Positions 37,637 to 47,759 of a stretch of DNA of 64,000 nucleotides are shown here, in pieces. The position numbers were made by a program, and so were the translations under genes. A model generated the notes under the pieces. The model saw only the letters and a program-made list of their open reading frames with translations, had not been told where the DNA came from and searched no databases. The stretch covers positions 1 to 64,000 of the forward strand of contig BLSF01000010.1 of NCBI GenBank assembly GCA_012862575.1, given 5' to 3'. The stretch's first letter is position 1. The number at the start of each line of letters is the position of its first letter. The DNA is from Parietichytrium sp. I65-24A. Taxonomy: Eukaryota > Sar > Bigyra > Thraustochytrida > Thraustochytriidae.

Positions 37637-40600
37637 ATGGCGCGACTAAAGATTGCAGCGCGCCTGCTGATGGTGTGCATGGCACTTGTGGCAATTGTGA
37701 GCGGGTGGAACGCAGAGGTTGACCTAGCATTGCAGAACAAGTTTGGGCCAGAGCTGCGCGAATTGGCCATGGAACTTGCACAGACGCCGGGGGAGAGCAG
37801 AAGCCTGGTGGAGTTTGGAGACTATACCCAGCTCAACACATTGCTTGGCAGCTTGGATCTGAACCTGGATACAGGGAGCCTAGCCGAGGGCGAAATAGAG
37901 GTTCTCAATGCCAAGCTAATCTACGGTTACTCGGTCAGCCTCTTTTTCCGATTTGGGAATCAAGCCAGCTGCAAAGGACTCAGCATCGGAGGCATCAGCG
38001 CGGTAGGCGGATTTTTGGGGACGAAGGAGTTCTTCCCTCCGGATTGGGACGAAGATGACATGGACAATTTGTACGGGACGTTCAAGCAGAGGTTCGCCCT
38101 GAACTTGACTGTCCACAAGCTGACTCTCCATTGCGACTTGCCAATGGATGCTCGCAACAGCGTAAACTCCGACAGGGATGATCCCAGGCCCGATTCGATT
38201 GAGGGGAACCTTGGTATCGTTGTAAACGACCTTGATGTACACGTCACGAGTATCGTGTACAGTGGAACGAACTTCACTTGGATGCCTCCAGAGATTGTGG
38301 AAAATGCAAACGAGGAGTTTGACATAAAGTGTAAAGAGCAAGTCGTCTTTAATGAATTGAACTTCACCGTCCTAGGCTTGCAAGGAGTCACGGTTATCGG
38401 TTACGAGGTCTACGACCTGGACCCAGATGTGGAGGAGTCCCTCAATCTGGAGAAAAAGCCAACTGCGCAAGATCCAATCGAGGAGATTTTATGTGACCTG
38501 TTGGTAAATGCTTCAACAAGCATTGGGGAGCTTTTGGTGGACAACGAGTATGCTAACCAAACAAGTACCAAGTACGCGCGTCTTCCGAAGGGAACCGACC
38601 GAATTTCTCAAGTCGACGCGATGGGCCGGGAAAACTCATTCGACCCGCCCGCTAACGTTGACCTTGCCAATGTCGGGGATAATTGGCTAGTTGACGCTCT
38701 CGGAGCCTTCCCCGGCGAGAGCAGATGGATCTCCGGTGATGACCCTAAAGAGAGCATCTTCACCGACTTGTACAGTTGGGTGGTCGACCGGCCGCTGGAT
38801 AATCCCGATGCAGATCCGATCCTCGCTGTCATTGACGAGTACCTCAACACGTCTCTGTACGACAATAACGGATTTGCTTACAATCTAGACGTTTTCGAAA
38901 TCGCCTCTAATCTTTTGGGCAGCGAGACCATCGACTCGGCAGTTGGTGTGATCTACGAACAAGACTTTTCCTTCGTGAAAGACTCCGCCGGAAATAATGT
39001 CACGGCAATTTCACTCAAAGTCACAGTCCCAAAGCTTTACATGGACATCACCCCACGTAGTGATGCTGCCCAATTTGAGCGGAACTGGCTGGATCGTATC
39101 TACCTTTGGGGCAACCAGACGCTGCAGGTGCCGACCGTTGAAGGTTTCGACCTGACTTGGCGAACGACTTTCACCTTTGACCTTACTTTTCATGGCGGCG
39201 AAACACTTTTGGAGCCAGACGCTGACGACAGCGATGCATTGACCTCTATTTTGAAGCAGATCGGCGTCTACGAGGTGCACGAGACGATCACGCTTGATGC
39301 GGTGTGGAATGACTTCTTTTTTGAGACTGCTGCAATCGTTGCCGTGGATGTGAACGCTGTGAAAGATCTTCGCATCGGCCCTTTGTTGGATGAGATATAC
39401 GACTGCTTATTCTCCACCTTTTACATTACTCCGACCATCACAGCAGCTGTGTTCAATGCACAAGGCTTCTCCGCCAACATTGATGGTGCTGAGGATGGTC
39501 TTAGTGTGGTTCTCGAAGACTTGGTTAATCTCATTTTGCCGTTGTTCCCCGGCCTTGTTCCAGGCCTTGTGGAAGAGTTTGTCAATTCAGACTATGTCAA
39601 CTCGGAAATTTTAGAACCCACCTTTTGCAAAATTCCGGAGGACGAAGGAAGGATCTTTAGTTTTGAAGGCAAAGTGATGGACATGATCCATGATTATTTG
39701 GACGCCGACCTGCTCATGACCTTGATCGACATGCTCTTTCCGAAGGGGACTGGGGACTCGGCAGACTGGAACCAAATCATTGAAGAGCCCTTGGAGATCC
39801 TTAATCTGGAGGACATGCCTTCCAAAGGAGGCCTCAACACTACGATCGAAATTCTCCTGTACAAGGCAGAGCTTAAAGGGTTCAGCCCCGGCAATTACAC
39901 CCTCACAGACACCAGCCTCCTTTACGTAGATCCAGCCAGCTCTTATTACCCGCAATTTCTCCACAACGTGCTCGATGTGGGGATTCCTGCGCAGAAGGTG
40001 CGACTCGGTTTGGAGCTCCAGCTAAACTCCAACCCTGACACCAGCTTCGCAAATCGGCGCCGGCGGCTTGCCTCTGCTGTAGAACAAACCATTGACGGTC
40101 CAAGCAAATGGGATTTGGAAGTGGCGGACCTCATAGCGATGGATTCGGATTACCGGTATCTCCAAAACAATCCGATCCCTCAGCCCACCGCTTCTTCTAG
40201 GAGCCCCACGAACGCACCTACAGCATTTCCTACCAAAAGTCCCGTCACCGAGGCGCCAACTCCTTCCCCCACCACATCACGGCCAACAAAATCACCTAGC
40301 ACCGCCCCAACCGCCTCACCGCCTCCGGGATATCAGAGGAATCACGTCCGTATTGAGATGGACTTTGAAAACCTCTACTTTCTTTTGGACCTGTTCCTCA
40401 AATTCTTTGAGTACGATGTGGTCAACACAAGACTGGAAGACTCTCTGGAGTTTTGGTGCTGGCTCGGAAAGCTACAGCCATATAGTGGCCCGACCGAAGT
40501 GATTCTGGCACTAAAGAACGGTAACCTCACCTTCACCTGCATCCACTGTGCGAATGATATCATAGCTGGCCTCGAAGAGGCCTTTGAAAATCCCATCGCA

Positions 40601-42400
40601 GACCAAGAGTTTTTCAAGCTGATGGACGAGGTCATTGGTTACGGGGAACAGATTCTGAAAAACTTTTTCAACGAAGATACCTGGAACACAACCATGACGG
40701 ACATCCAGAGATACTGCATTGGCCTGGACAGCCTGGAAAGCGCGAAAGAATTCAGTATTTACGAGGAAGACCTTTCGAACACGTACGCTTTCTTGGGCTA
40801 CAGTACCATGACGGTGTTAGCTTTTGGCATCATCAACTGCTTCTGTATCAAGGGCACCCACGACAAAGACCATGAGGCTGTCGTACTTGGGGAGGAGGAC
40901 AAAAGAGCAGCTGACCTTGCTTTTCTCGAGGAGGTGGATAACAACGACTATATCGCTGAAGAGCTCGAAAACACGGCTCTGTTTAACCATCCCTCAGTCC
41001 CGATCTTCTGCCGGTTTATGATTCCGTTCCTGCTCATAAGCAACCTAGTGTTGTTCATCATCGGGCACATTGGCGTGGCGGTCACCACCTCTCTCATTGC
41101 AAGTGCTGCAGGCTTTCCGATCGAGCTTGAAGACTTCCAGTCGATCAGTGTGCTCCAGTCCGCAGAGGCTCTTTGGAATAGCGGTGGGTACGCACTCGCG
41201 ATTCTCATCATTGTGCTCTCCATTACTTGGCCTTATGTGAAAATCCTCGGAATGACAATTTCGTGGTTTATACCCACGAGGTACCTCAGTTTCAGCCGCC
41301 GCGGACTTTTGATCAAGCGCTTAGACCAACTTGGCAAGTGGAGTTTGGTGGAGCTGTACCTTTTGCTTTTTGTCCTGGTGACTTTTCGCATCTCTCTCAA
41401 GAGCCCAAGCAACGTGTACCTTTCTGAAGGCTTTTACTCTCTCTCGCTGCTGATCAACCCGCAAGTGTCGATCTACACATTTTGCACCGCCCTGGTGGTT
41501 TCTCTTTTTACCTCCAACGTAATTGAGTGGTACCATGAAAAGGTAGAGAAGCAGGTCGCGACTGTAAATCGCGAGGTGCAAGCGTCTGACTCTCGCAAAT
41601 TTTCCATGGTAGAGTTTATGTTCCCAACAGACGCTGGCTACTCCCTCGGTGTTGCCAAGCTAGGAACCGCAATACTGGTCATCCTCATCATTCTTTCCAT
41701 AATGATGATCATTGTCGCCGCAGCCACGCCAGTCCTCGGAACCGAGGTCATTGGGCTTGCAAAGCTTCTTCTCGAGATTGAAGAGAAGGAGACCGTTCAA
41801 ACCTACTCGCTCTTCCGTTTCTTGTTCATTATCTTTGGCGATGGTAGCGCTGGTGAACTGTATCTGGCTGTGTTTTTCATGCTGAGTGTGGTGATTGTGC
41901 CTGTGCTGCAGCTTTTAGTGTTGCTCATTCTCCTTTTGAATCGTTTCAATCTGGACAAAGCCATCTTATGGTATGACATCAATGTTATGTTGTCGTCGTG
42001 GTGCTGCAGCGAGGTATTCGCGCTCGGCGTTGCATTCACTGTCATGGAGTTGGGGCAAATCTCCGGATCTTTGGTGCGCGAGGAATGCTCGTTTCTGCAG
42101 CCATTTATGAACAATCAGCTCATGGCCGTTGGCCTTGTTGAAGAGCGTGATGTACAAGCCAGTTGCTTTACTCTGCTGGGCACGATCCAGCCAGGGTTGT
42201 ACGTTCTGTTTACTGCCGTTTTGGTGTCCAATATTGCGCACTATTTCATCACCGTTGGGTTTATGATGTTCATTCAAGCTAGACTGGACTTGCGCCAAGA
42301 CAAGCCAAGAAGCGGCCCAGCTGTGACTGCCCTCGAAAAGCTTCTTGTGTCCTGCCGATGCATGTTTCGATCAGAAACGACTGCCCAAGTCTCTGTTTAA
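37637..42400 (+). CDS. Giant PqiA-like membrane protein with large secreted ectodomain and Pro/Thr stalk
   Basis: From the ATG at 37637, 1587 residues; the longer frame starts at TTG. Signal peptide ~1-22 (LKIAARLLMVCMALVAIVSG). Residues ~24-845 are an extracytoplasmic beta-rich region with N-glycosylation sites (NLT, NFT, NAS), no recognised domain. Residues ~850-898 are a Pro/Thr/Ser stalk of the PTxAPT kind. A second ectodomain (~900-1045) precedes about nine membrane helices (from ~1048). The membrane part holds two PqiA-like four-helix units: the first has FSRRGLLIKRLDQLGKWSLVELYLL, matching the RLxxLGRWSMLDV motif of bacterial PqiA; the second (~1340-1560) has the same topology but weaker motif. 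PqiA acts with the MCE protein PqiB in lipid transfer in bacteria. A lipid-handling surface role here is inference. Confidence 0.8.
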   Translation: MARLKIAARLLMVCMALVAIVSGWNAEVDLALQNKFGPELRELAMELAQTPGESRSLVEFGDYTQLNTLLGSLDLNLDTGSLAEGEIEVLNAKLIYGYSVSLFFRFGNQASCKGLSIGGISAVGGFLGTKEFFPPDWDEDDMDNLYGTFKQRFALNLTVHKLTLHCDLPMDARNSVNSDRDDPRPDSIEGNLGIVVNDLDVHVTSIVYSGTNFTWMPPEIVENANEEFDIKCKEQVVFNELNFTVLGLQGVTVIGYEVYDLDPDVEESLNLEKKPTAQDPIEEILCDLLVNASTSIGELLVDNEYANQTSTKYARLPKGTDRISQVDAMGRENSFDPPANVDLANVGDNWLVDALGAFPGESRWISGDDPKESIFTDLYSWVVDRPLDNPDADPILAVIDEYLNTSLYDNNGFAYNLDVFEIASNLLGSETIDSAVGVIYEQDFSFVKDSAGNNVTAISLKVTVPKLYMDITPRSDAAQFERNWLDRIYLWGNQTLQVPTVEGFDLTWRTTFTFDLTFHGGETLLEPDADDSDALTSILKQIGVYEVHETITLDAVWNDFFFETAAIVAVDVNAVKDLRIGPLLDEIYDCLFSTFYITPTITAAVFNAQGFSANIDGAEDGLSVVLEDLVNLILPLFPGLVPGLVEEFVNSDYVNSEILEPTFCKIPEDEGRIFSFEGKVMDMIHDYLDADLLMTLIDMLFPKGTGDSADWNQIIEEPLEILNLEDMPSKGGLNTTIEILLYKAELKGFSPGNYTLTDTSLLYVDPASSYYPQFLHNVLDVGIPAQKVRLGLELQLNSNPDTSFANRRRRLASAVEQTIDGPSKWDLEVADLIAMDSDYRYLQNNPIPQPTASSRSPTNAPTAFPTKSPVTEAPTPSPTTSRPTKSPSTAPTASPPPGYQRNHVRIEMDFENLYFLLDLFLKFFEYDVVNTRLEDSLEFWCWLGKLQPYSGPTEVILALKNGNLTFTCIHCANDIIAGLEEAFENPIADQEFFKLMDEVIGYGEQILKNFFNEDTWNTTMTDIQRYCIGLDSLESAKEFSIYEEDLSNTYAFLGYSTMTVLAFGIINCFCIKGTHDKDHEAVVLGEEDKRAADLAFLEEVDNNDYIAEELENTALFNHPSVPIFCRFMIPFLLISNLVLFIIGHIGVAVTTSLIASAAGFPIELEDFQSISVLQSAEALWNSGGYALAILIIVLSITWPYVKILGMTISWFIPTRYLSFSRRGLLIKRLDQLGKWSLVELYLLLFVLVTFRISLKSPSNVYLSEGFYSLSLLINPQVSIYTFCTALVVSLFTSNVIEWYHEKVEKQVATVNREVQASDSRKFSMVEFMFPTDAGYSLGVAKLGTAILVILIILSIMMIIVAAATPVLGTEVIGLAKLLLEIEEKETVQTYSLFRFLFIIFGDGSAGELYLAVFFMLSVVIVPVLQLLVLLILLLNRFNLDKAILWYDINVMLSSWCCSEVFALGVAFTVMELGQISGSLVREECSFLQPFMNNQLMAVGLVEERDVQASCFTLLGTIQPGLYVLFTAVLVSNIAHYFITVGFMMFIQARLDLRQDKPRSGPAVTALEKLLVSCRCMFRSETTAQVSV
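40186..40335 (+). repeat. Pro/Thr/Ser stalk coding repeat
   Basis: Encodes PTN-APT-AFPT-KSP-type tandem triplets between the two ectodomains of the PqiA-like protein. Such stalks are typical of stramenopile surface proteins and likely O-glycosylated. Confidence 0.8.
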
Positions 42401-42862
42401 ACGTCTTTCTATGTTTCATTCTCTCTTGCCCCGCCAAGAAATAACGACCCAAAACTCAAAAAGTATTTAATGTGTGTTTGCAGTTCTGTTCAAAATCGGC
42501 AAAAGTTCCTCGAATAAACACTCTGTAGACGGAATAAACGACATTGCAGCACTCAAAAAAAAAAAAAAGCGATTTCAGGAGGAAAGACTACAAAATTTTG
42601 GTTCCATTCATGTCATTTTATTTCAATCAGCCAAGTCATCATTGTCATGAGCAAAGGCGCTTCTGCGACCCATCGTACTCTATGTCATGTGCGAGATCTT
42701 CCACTTCGTGCATTTCATGCGCAAACTCGGCCAAGCAAGTACTACACAGATAAACACAATTTGTCTCTCTCTGCCACTCCTGTCGCAATCAAAGACGAAG
42801 TCGTACTAGACAAAGGATATACATACAACCTCGGGTGCAAGTCTTCCAAGGAGGATTTTGTG
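42401..42862. other. Convergent 3' spacer with poly(A) signals and A14 run
   Basis: AATAAA occurs at 42513-42518 and 42533-42538, 113 and 133 nt after the PqiA-like stop, followed by an A14 run at 42555-42568. No gene is seen. Confidence 0.6.
42533..42568 (+). terminator. Probable polyadenylation signal of PqiA-like gene with encoded A14 run
   Basis: AATAAA at 42533 lies 16 nt before a genomically encoded run of 14 A. The signal position is right for 3' end formation of the upstream gene. Confidence 0.5.
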
Positions 42863-45223
42863 TTAAACCAGGGAAAGCAAGCTCTGCACAACGGTCAAGT
42901 GCTCCTGGATTTTTGCCACGAGTTCCTCATCCCGCTCGGTTTCTGTTTTTGACATCTCCAGGTCGAGAGCCTTCTTTATCTGAGAATACACGCTGGAAGC
43001 TTGCTCGTGCCCACTAAAAGTTTCCACACTCAACCCCTCTCCCGATGGCTGTTCAGTGACATCTGAGTGCTCTCGCAGAATCTTTGCGCGAAGGTGCTTG
43101 GCTGCGCCGGCAGCCTGCAGCAGGACGTCAGGGTCCATATTGAGGCGCAGATGGCGATAAATATAGGTAAGTTGGCAATCGAGCTTGAACCGCTGCTGCT
43201 CGAACCAAGGGCGAAAATGAGGACCGTCGATGAATTTCCTGTATAATTGCCGCCAGTCCATTCTAAGAATCTCTTTTGGCGGCAAATCGCGCTCGAGCTC
43301 CTGCAGAAAAAGCTCTTTGTCAAAGGAATCTAGCGAGAAGGAAGACTGGTCATAGGCGCTTAAAGAGACACCTTTGCTGCGCGCTGCACGCGAGCCGACC
43401 GACCCTAACCGTAGATGTTTCTCGAGTGGTTCTAGAAATGCTCTGGTCAGCTGCTGGAAATGGTGTCGCAGCGCAGCGTTGTTCAAAGCAATAACTGGAT
43501 GCTCAGAAACATCACCAGACCCAACCATTGCGCTAGCTTTGGCGGCGTCGTGCTCAGTCAACAGTTGCCGAAGAATATTTTTGTCGGGCGACACAAGGGG
43601 CCGGTCGCGCGTGAGAATGATACTCCTCTCATACTTTTGGTCCGTCAAAAGCGCTCGAAGAGATTCGCCGCGTTTTGCAATTGTGGGGTGGTACCGAGCG
43701 GTGTGGAGATCTCTTCCCTCCACAGAAAGGCTCTCCGTCCTGGCGATTGTCGCACTAGAACCGCCGTTTCCGCCAGATGAGCGGTTTCTCCTAAGCTGCA
43801 TTATACGTTCATATGTAGCCACCCTTTGATCGCGGCTTGCATGGTCCGAGTCGTTACCCTCCAAAGACCCTTTGTCTGAGGAGGCTGCTTCAGAAGATAG
43901 CTTTGGGGGAGGCGTAATCGACCGGCTGAGGACAGTGGTGGACGGGCCAACACCTCCCATGGAAATTACGTTTGGCCAATACTCTAGGGATTTCAGAAAA
44001 TAAGGGTTTGTCACGCCTAGTACGCGACAGGGCAAGCCTTGACCTTTCAGCTCGTCATGCTTCCTACTGATGTCCATAAAGTCACTGTCATAGATGGTAA
44101 AGTACGGCCTAAAGTCCCCGCAGAATTGTATTGGGGCAATAAGGCTCGCAATGGCCAACACAGCCTGCGAGCACCGGTCTGGGGTTGGTGCCAATACAAG
44201 GATTGGGTCGCCAACAAGCGCAAGCTCCCAAATGTGCCAAAGCGAAACAGTGAGTCCGCCAAAAGTCGAGAAGAGAGGTATGTCCTGGAAAAGCCCTGGG
44301 ATCCGCTCCGGGCTAGCCTTCAATACCTGCGCTAAATTAATGATTCCTTCACCGTCTTGCACCAAGCTTCTCGCGAGTTCTGCGCTCAGATCTTCGTCAG
44401 AGGACTCTGCTGTCGTCTGTGAATTATTAATTTGTTTCTCGCTCACGTCCGATTGAGCGCCATTCTTTGAGCCGGAGACCGCTTCGCCCTCCAGCGACTG
44501 CTCGTTGCGGTCCGCGCCTTCGGACTTGCGGTACATGAGCAGTTCCTTCCGCTTCAAGATATGCCCGCCATTGCTAGACTCGTAAATAAACCTTCTGGAC
44601 GGCCTCGGGGAATTCACCTTCGTTTCGTCCACGATGTCACCATCCTTCAGGTCCGCGGCGGCAGAGCGGAGTTGAGTCTCCAGATCTTCCTGAGTTCGGG
44701 GCACGAACACATTCAGCTGGCACCCGGCGATGGGCAGCTGAAACGTACAGCCCGGCACGGGCGACGGCCAGCCTTTGATGTCCTGCAAGATGGCCTCGAG
44801 GACACTGCGTCCAAACTCGAAGAACAGCGGGCCAATGATGTAGGTGCAATCTTGCAGGAACGCCGTGTATGGGTTTTTAGAGATGAGCACGACGGACTTT
44901 TGAAAGTACCCCCTCTTCAGCGATTTGTCCTTAATCTGCCGAAAGAACGCCGATCCAAACAGAAAATCCACCTCGTGCACCGTGCTCGCCTGCAGAGCGC
45001 TCGTCTCGTTTCTGAACCTGAACATAAATTGCACATCCCCATTTTGCCCGCTGTTCGAATCCGGCAGCGAAAGAGAACAAATTTTCCTCTTGGCGTTCTC
45101 CGACAGCGCCGAGTTCACGCTGTACACGTCCTCGATCACCTGCCCATGCTCCACGTGAAACGCCACCACAACGATTGCCTCCAGCCAGTCCGCCACGTCC
45201 CTGCTCTCGCTCGCAAACAGCAT
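42863..45223 (-). CDS. DENND6: DENND6-family DENN-domain protein (Rab GEF)
   Basis: 786 residues, ATG start, intronless. The N-terminus matches the longin/uDENN part of DENND6 (FAM116): WLEAIVVVAFHVEHGQVIEDVY, KRKICSLSLPDSNSG, GDVQFMFRFR, FFRQIKDKSLKRGYFQKSVVLISKNPYTAF, GWPSPVPGCTFQLPIAG. A Ser/Glu-rich insert (~180-290) follows, then the cDENN part: LWHIWELALVGDPILVLAPTPDRCSQAVLAIASLIAPI, DFRPYFTIYDSDF, LGVTNPYFLKSLEYWPNVI. The dDENN region follows with LTRDRPLVSPDKNILRQLL and the C-terminal helices (FLEPLEKHLR, MDWRQLYRKFIDGPHFRPWFEQQR). In animals DENND6A activates Rab14 on recycling endosomes; a similar endocytic Rab exchange role is expected. It is longer than the ~600-residue animal proteins because of disordered inserts. 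Confidence 0.92.
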   Translation of the reverse strand: MLFASESRDVADWLEAIVVVAFHVEHGQVIEDVYSVNSALSENAKRKICSLSLPDSNSGQNGDVQFMFRFRNETSALQASTVHEVDFLFGSAFFRQIKDKSLKRGYFQKSVVLISKNPYTAFLQDCTYIIGPLFFEFGRSVLEAILQDIKGWPSPVPGCTFQLPIAGCQLNVFVPRTQEDLETQLRSAAADLKDGDIVDETKVNSPRPSRRFIYESSNGGHILKRKELLMYRKSEGADRNEQSLEGEAVSGSKNGAQSDVSEKQINNSQTTAESSDEDLSAELARSLVQDGEGIINLAQVLKASPERIPGLFQDIPLFSTFGGLTVSLWHIWELALVGDPILVLAPTPDRCSQAVLAIASLIAPIQFCGDFRPYFTIYDSDFMDISRKHDELKGQGLPCRVLGVTNPYFLKSLEYWPNVISMGGVGPSTTVLSRSITPPPKLSSEAASSDKGSLEGNDSDHASRDQRVATYERIMQLRRNRSSGGNGGSSATIARTESLSVEGRDLHTARYHPTIAKRGESLRALLTDQKYERSIILTRDRPLVSPDKNILRQLLTEHDAAKASAMVGSGDVSEHPVIALNNAALRHHFQQLTRAFLEPLEKHLRLGSVGSRAARSKGVSLSAYDQSSFSLDSFDKELFLQELERDLPPKEILRMDWRQLYRKFIDGPHFRPWFEQQRFKLDCQLTYIYRHLRLNMDPDVLLQAAGAAKHLRAKILREHSDVTEQPSGEGLSVETFSGHEQASSVYSQIKKALDLEMSKTETERDEELVAKIQEHLTVVQSLLSLV

Positions 45224-45315
45224 CTTTGTCTACTCCCACTCCCACTCCCACCAGCTGCCTAGAAATGCGCGTACCCACGCCTGCTGCGTCCTCGCCGTGT
45301 ACGTGTAAATTCTGA

Positions 45316-45549
45316 GTGACTGATTCAATGAATGAATGACTGATTCAATGATTCAATGAATGAATGACTGATTCAATGATTCAATGAATGAATGAATGAC
45401 TGATTCAATGAATGAATGAATGATTCAATGAATGAAAGAATCAATGAATGAATGAATGATTCAATGAATGAAAGAATCAATGAATGAATGAATGATTCAA
45501 TGAATGAAAGAATCAATGAATGAATCAATGACTGATTCAAGGAATATGA
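45316..45549. repeat. AATG-derived satellite with 36-bp higher-order unit
   Basis: Built from TGATTCAATGAATGAATGAC-like words. The 36-bp unit starting TGATTCAATGAATGAAAGAA is repeated three times at 45421-45456, 45457-45492 and 45493-45528. Confidence 0.9.
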
Positions 45550-45704
45550 ATGAAAGAGAGAGTGGTTCACAGTTAAAGCATCAACCAATGCACAGCCGTT
45601 TACGCGCGCACACAGAGTAGCACTTCGCTGTGCTGCGCGCACCCCCACCACCACCCCGTGTCTCTGAAGCGAGGACACCCCACACCTCCTGTGCACTTGC
45701 GGGA

Positions 45705-45767
45705 ACCGCCTTCCTTCCTTCCTTCCTTCCTTCCTTCTTTCCTTCTTTCCCTCCACACAGCACGCCG

Positions 45768-45798
<31 letters not shown>

Positions 45799-45885
45799 CC
45801 CCTTCCCCTTTCCCTACCCCGCAGCTGCCCTGGCTGATGTACGGGCTCTCTCCCTCCTTCTTCTTTCCGTCCGCGTCCTTCCTTC

Positions 45886-45917
<32 letters not shown>

Positions 45918-45935
45918 TTCTCTCTCTTTGTCTCT
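45705..45935 (-). repeat. Pyrimidine tract (TTCC)n/(CT)n upstream of DENND6 gene
   Basis: (TTCC)n at ~45708-45748, (CT)n at ~45768-45796 and further CTCT-rich sequence to ~45935; purine-rich on the DENND6 coding strand. Confidence 0.9.
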
Positions 45936-47759
45936 GGCGTGTTTCTTCCTTCTCCCGAGGCCTGTGGTCGGTCACTTGAGTGACTTGCTCCTTCCGCTGC
46001 ATTAGGCTTTAAGCTTAGGCGCCGCTATCCCAGCGAAGGGCTAGAGAGGTGTGTCTACCCATGGACGTAGGAGTCGCGAGTGCCTCCGGAAGTACTGAAA
46101 TAGGGAGGTAGGTGGTAGCGCGACTAGCGTGTTGTGGTAGGAGTATGCGGGGTTAGTGTTTGAGCTGAGGTGTATGGGAAGAGGCCAGCAATGGGGTGCT
46201 AGACTATTGGGTAGTGAATGGTAGGAGGGAATCATGAAGGTCGTGGAGTAGGAGTGTTGGGAGGTGCTATGGTTGAGGGTAGCAGCAGAGGAGGCTTCTT
46301 AGCAATCACTGCGGGGAGGCGTGCTTAGGGTGATATAAGAGTTTAGACTAGGAAGAAGTGATAACACGAGGTGGCAGTAATTACTAGAAAGCACGTGCGC
46401 CGTTAGAGTATTGCAGTAGTATAGTTTCACCCAGGAGGAGGCTCAGGAGACAGCTACAGCTAGCCAGCTATAAAGTAGGCTAACATAGAGCACAATTACT
46501 GTAACCTAGACACATTTTCCGTCTTGTAACACTTGCAACTTATAACAATAGAGTATATGTCCTTATATGAATCCTAAAACAAATGTTACAAAACCCAGCG
46601 TCCTTGAGACCGTTTCGAGGAAACCACAAGTATAGGAAGCTCTTGCTACTAGTTAGCTGTAGTAGAGAGCTATTGGAAAAAAAATTACATTGAAAAAGCT
46701 TCAAACTCACAGACAGAACGAGCGAATTTGCAAAACGTTGAGACCAGTCAGCGCAACACTCTCCGGCCAAATGCACTCTTGCCAGAATCACTGAATGCCA
46801 CCGGCAAGTAAAGCACGGACACCAGTAAGTCGAACTGAAAGAGCCGATCGACCGGAAGCAATCCTTAATTTGATTGAGCTTTGACGGTGTACCTCGCCGT
46901 CTGTAACGGCGTGAAGTGCAATAACGGACGAAGCCGGAGCTGCCGGTATTGCCATTCAAAGAGATCGATGCAAAGTCGTCACATGGCCGCTTTTTTGGGT
47001 GTGTGAAGTGGGGACCACGTATGATGCGATCTTGACCAACGGAGGTGATGTAAATGCCCATAAGCTATGCGGAGAAGACAGGACCGTAGAAATCATCACG
47101 GCGTTCAAGTGATCGACAGAGAAACATGCAGTGAAAGATGGACAGAACTTTAAACAAAAGATATTCGCCGACCTAACTGCAAAACGGACAAGCTCTGGAG
47201 TAGCTCTTGAATGCTTTCAAGCTCAGTGCCAAGGCCAATAAGTTTAAATCCTCCCCCCACCCGTGCACCCATTCAATTTACAGCCCTTCAATTTCGTTTC
47301 GTTGTATTTGATCTGAGGTACTGTAGTTCCCTGCAGCAGTTTGCGCTCAATTGCAGTAATCTCGAGACGAATTTTACTTTCCTTGCATTGCATCTCTTGA
47401 CGCTCTTCAGACGCACCTTTTCTGTGCATCAAATGGCAATCCTCCTCCGTCTTCTATAGTTTGCTCCGTCACAAAGTAGCGGGCGTGACATTCTACTTTG
47501 GTCAAAACTATTTTGAATCAAACCAATTGTGTCAGAGGCTTTTACAAGACGATTGCAGGCTGGCATAGTGACCTGTCGCGACAGGCAAAAGACGACTGCA
47601 AGAAACAGAGAGGAACAGCTTGATTTTACTTTTACTGGTTCATTTTGCACAATACGCGCGCGGTTCGTGGGGAAAGTAATACGACACAAATATTGCAAGC
47701 TACACTGCTTGCAAAAGACACTTCGAGCACGCGTTTACACATCGGTGACAACAACATTG

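Larger units (their letters stand above)
45224..47759. other. Intergenic region upstream of DENND6 gene, microsatellite-rich
   Basis: Contains the AATG-derived satellite at 45316-45549, the CT/TTCC tract at 45705-45935, and a strand-biased G-rich block at ~46010-46480 (many GTAGG, TAGGAG) that is C-rich on the DENND6 coding strand. From 46490 to 47759 there is only short ORF noise (longest 173 codons, no features), ending 3' of the SHOCT-like gene. Confidence 0.5.

Noticed and set aside
45316-45549. Possible CRISPR array
   Set aside because: The repeats are contiguous satellite units without unique spacers, in a eukaryotic genome.
45373-45756. 127-codon ORF of repetitive SFIESFIHSLI
   Set aside because: Pure translation of the AATG satellite and TTCC tract.
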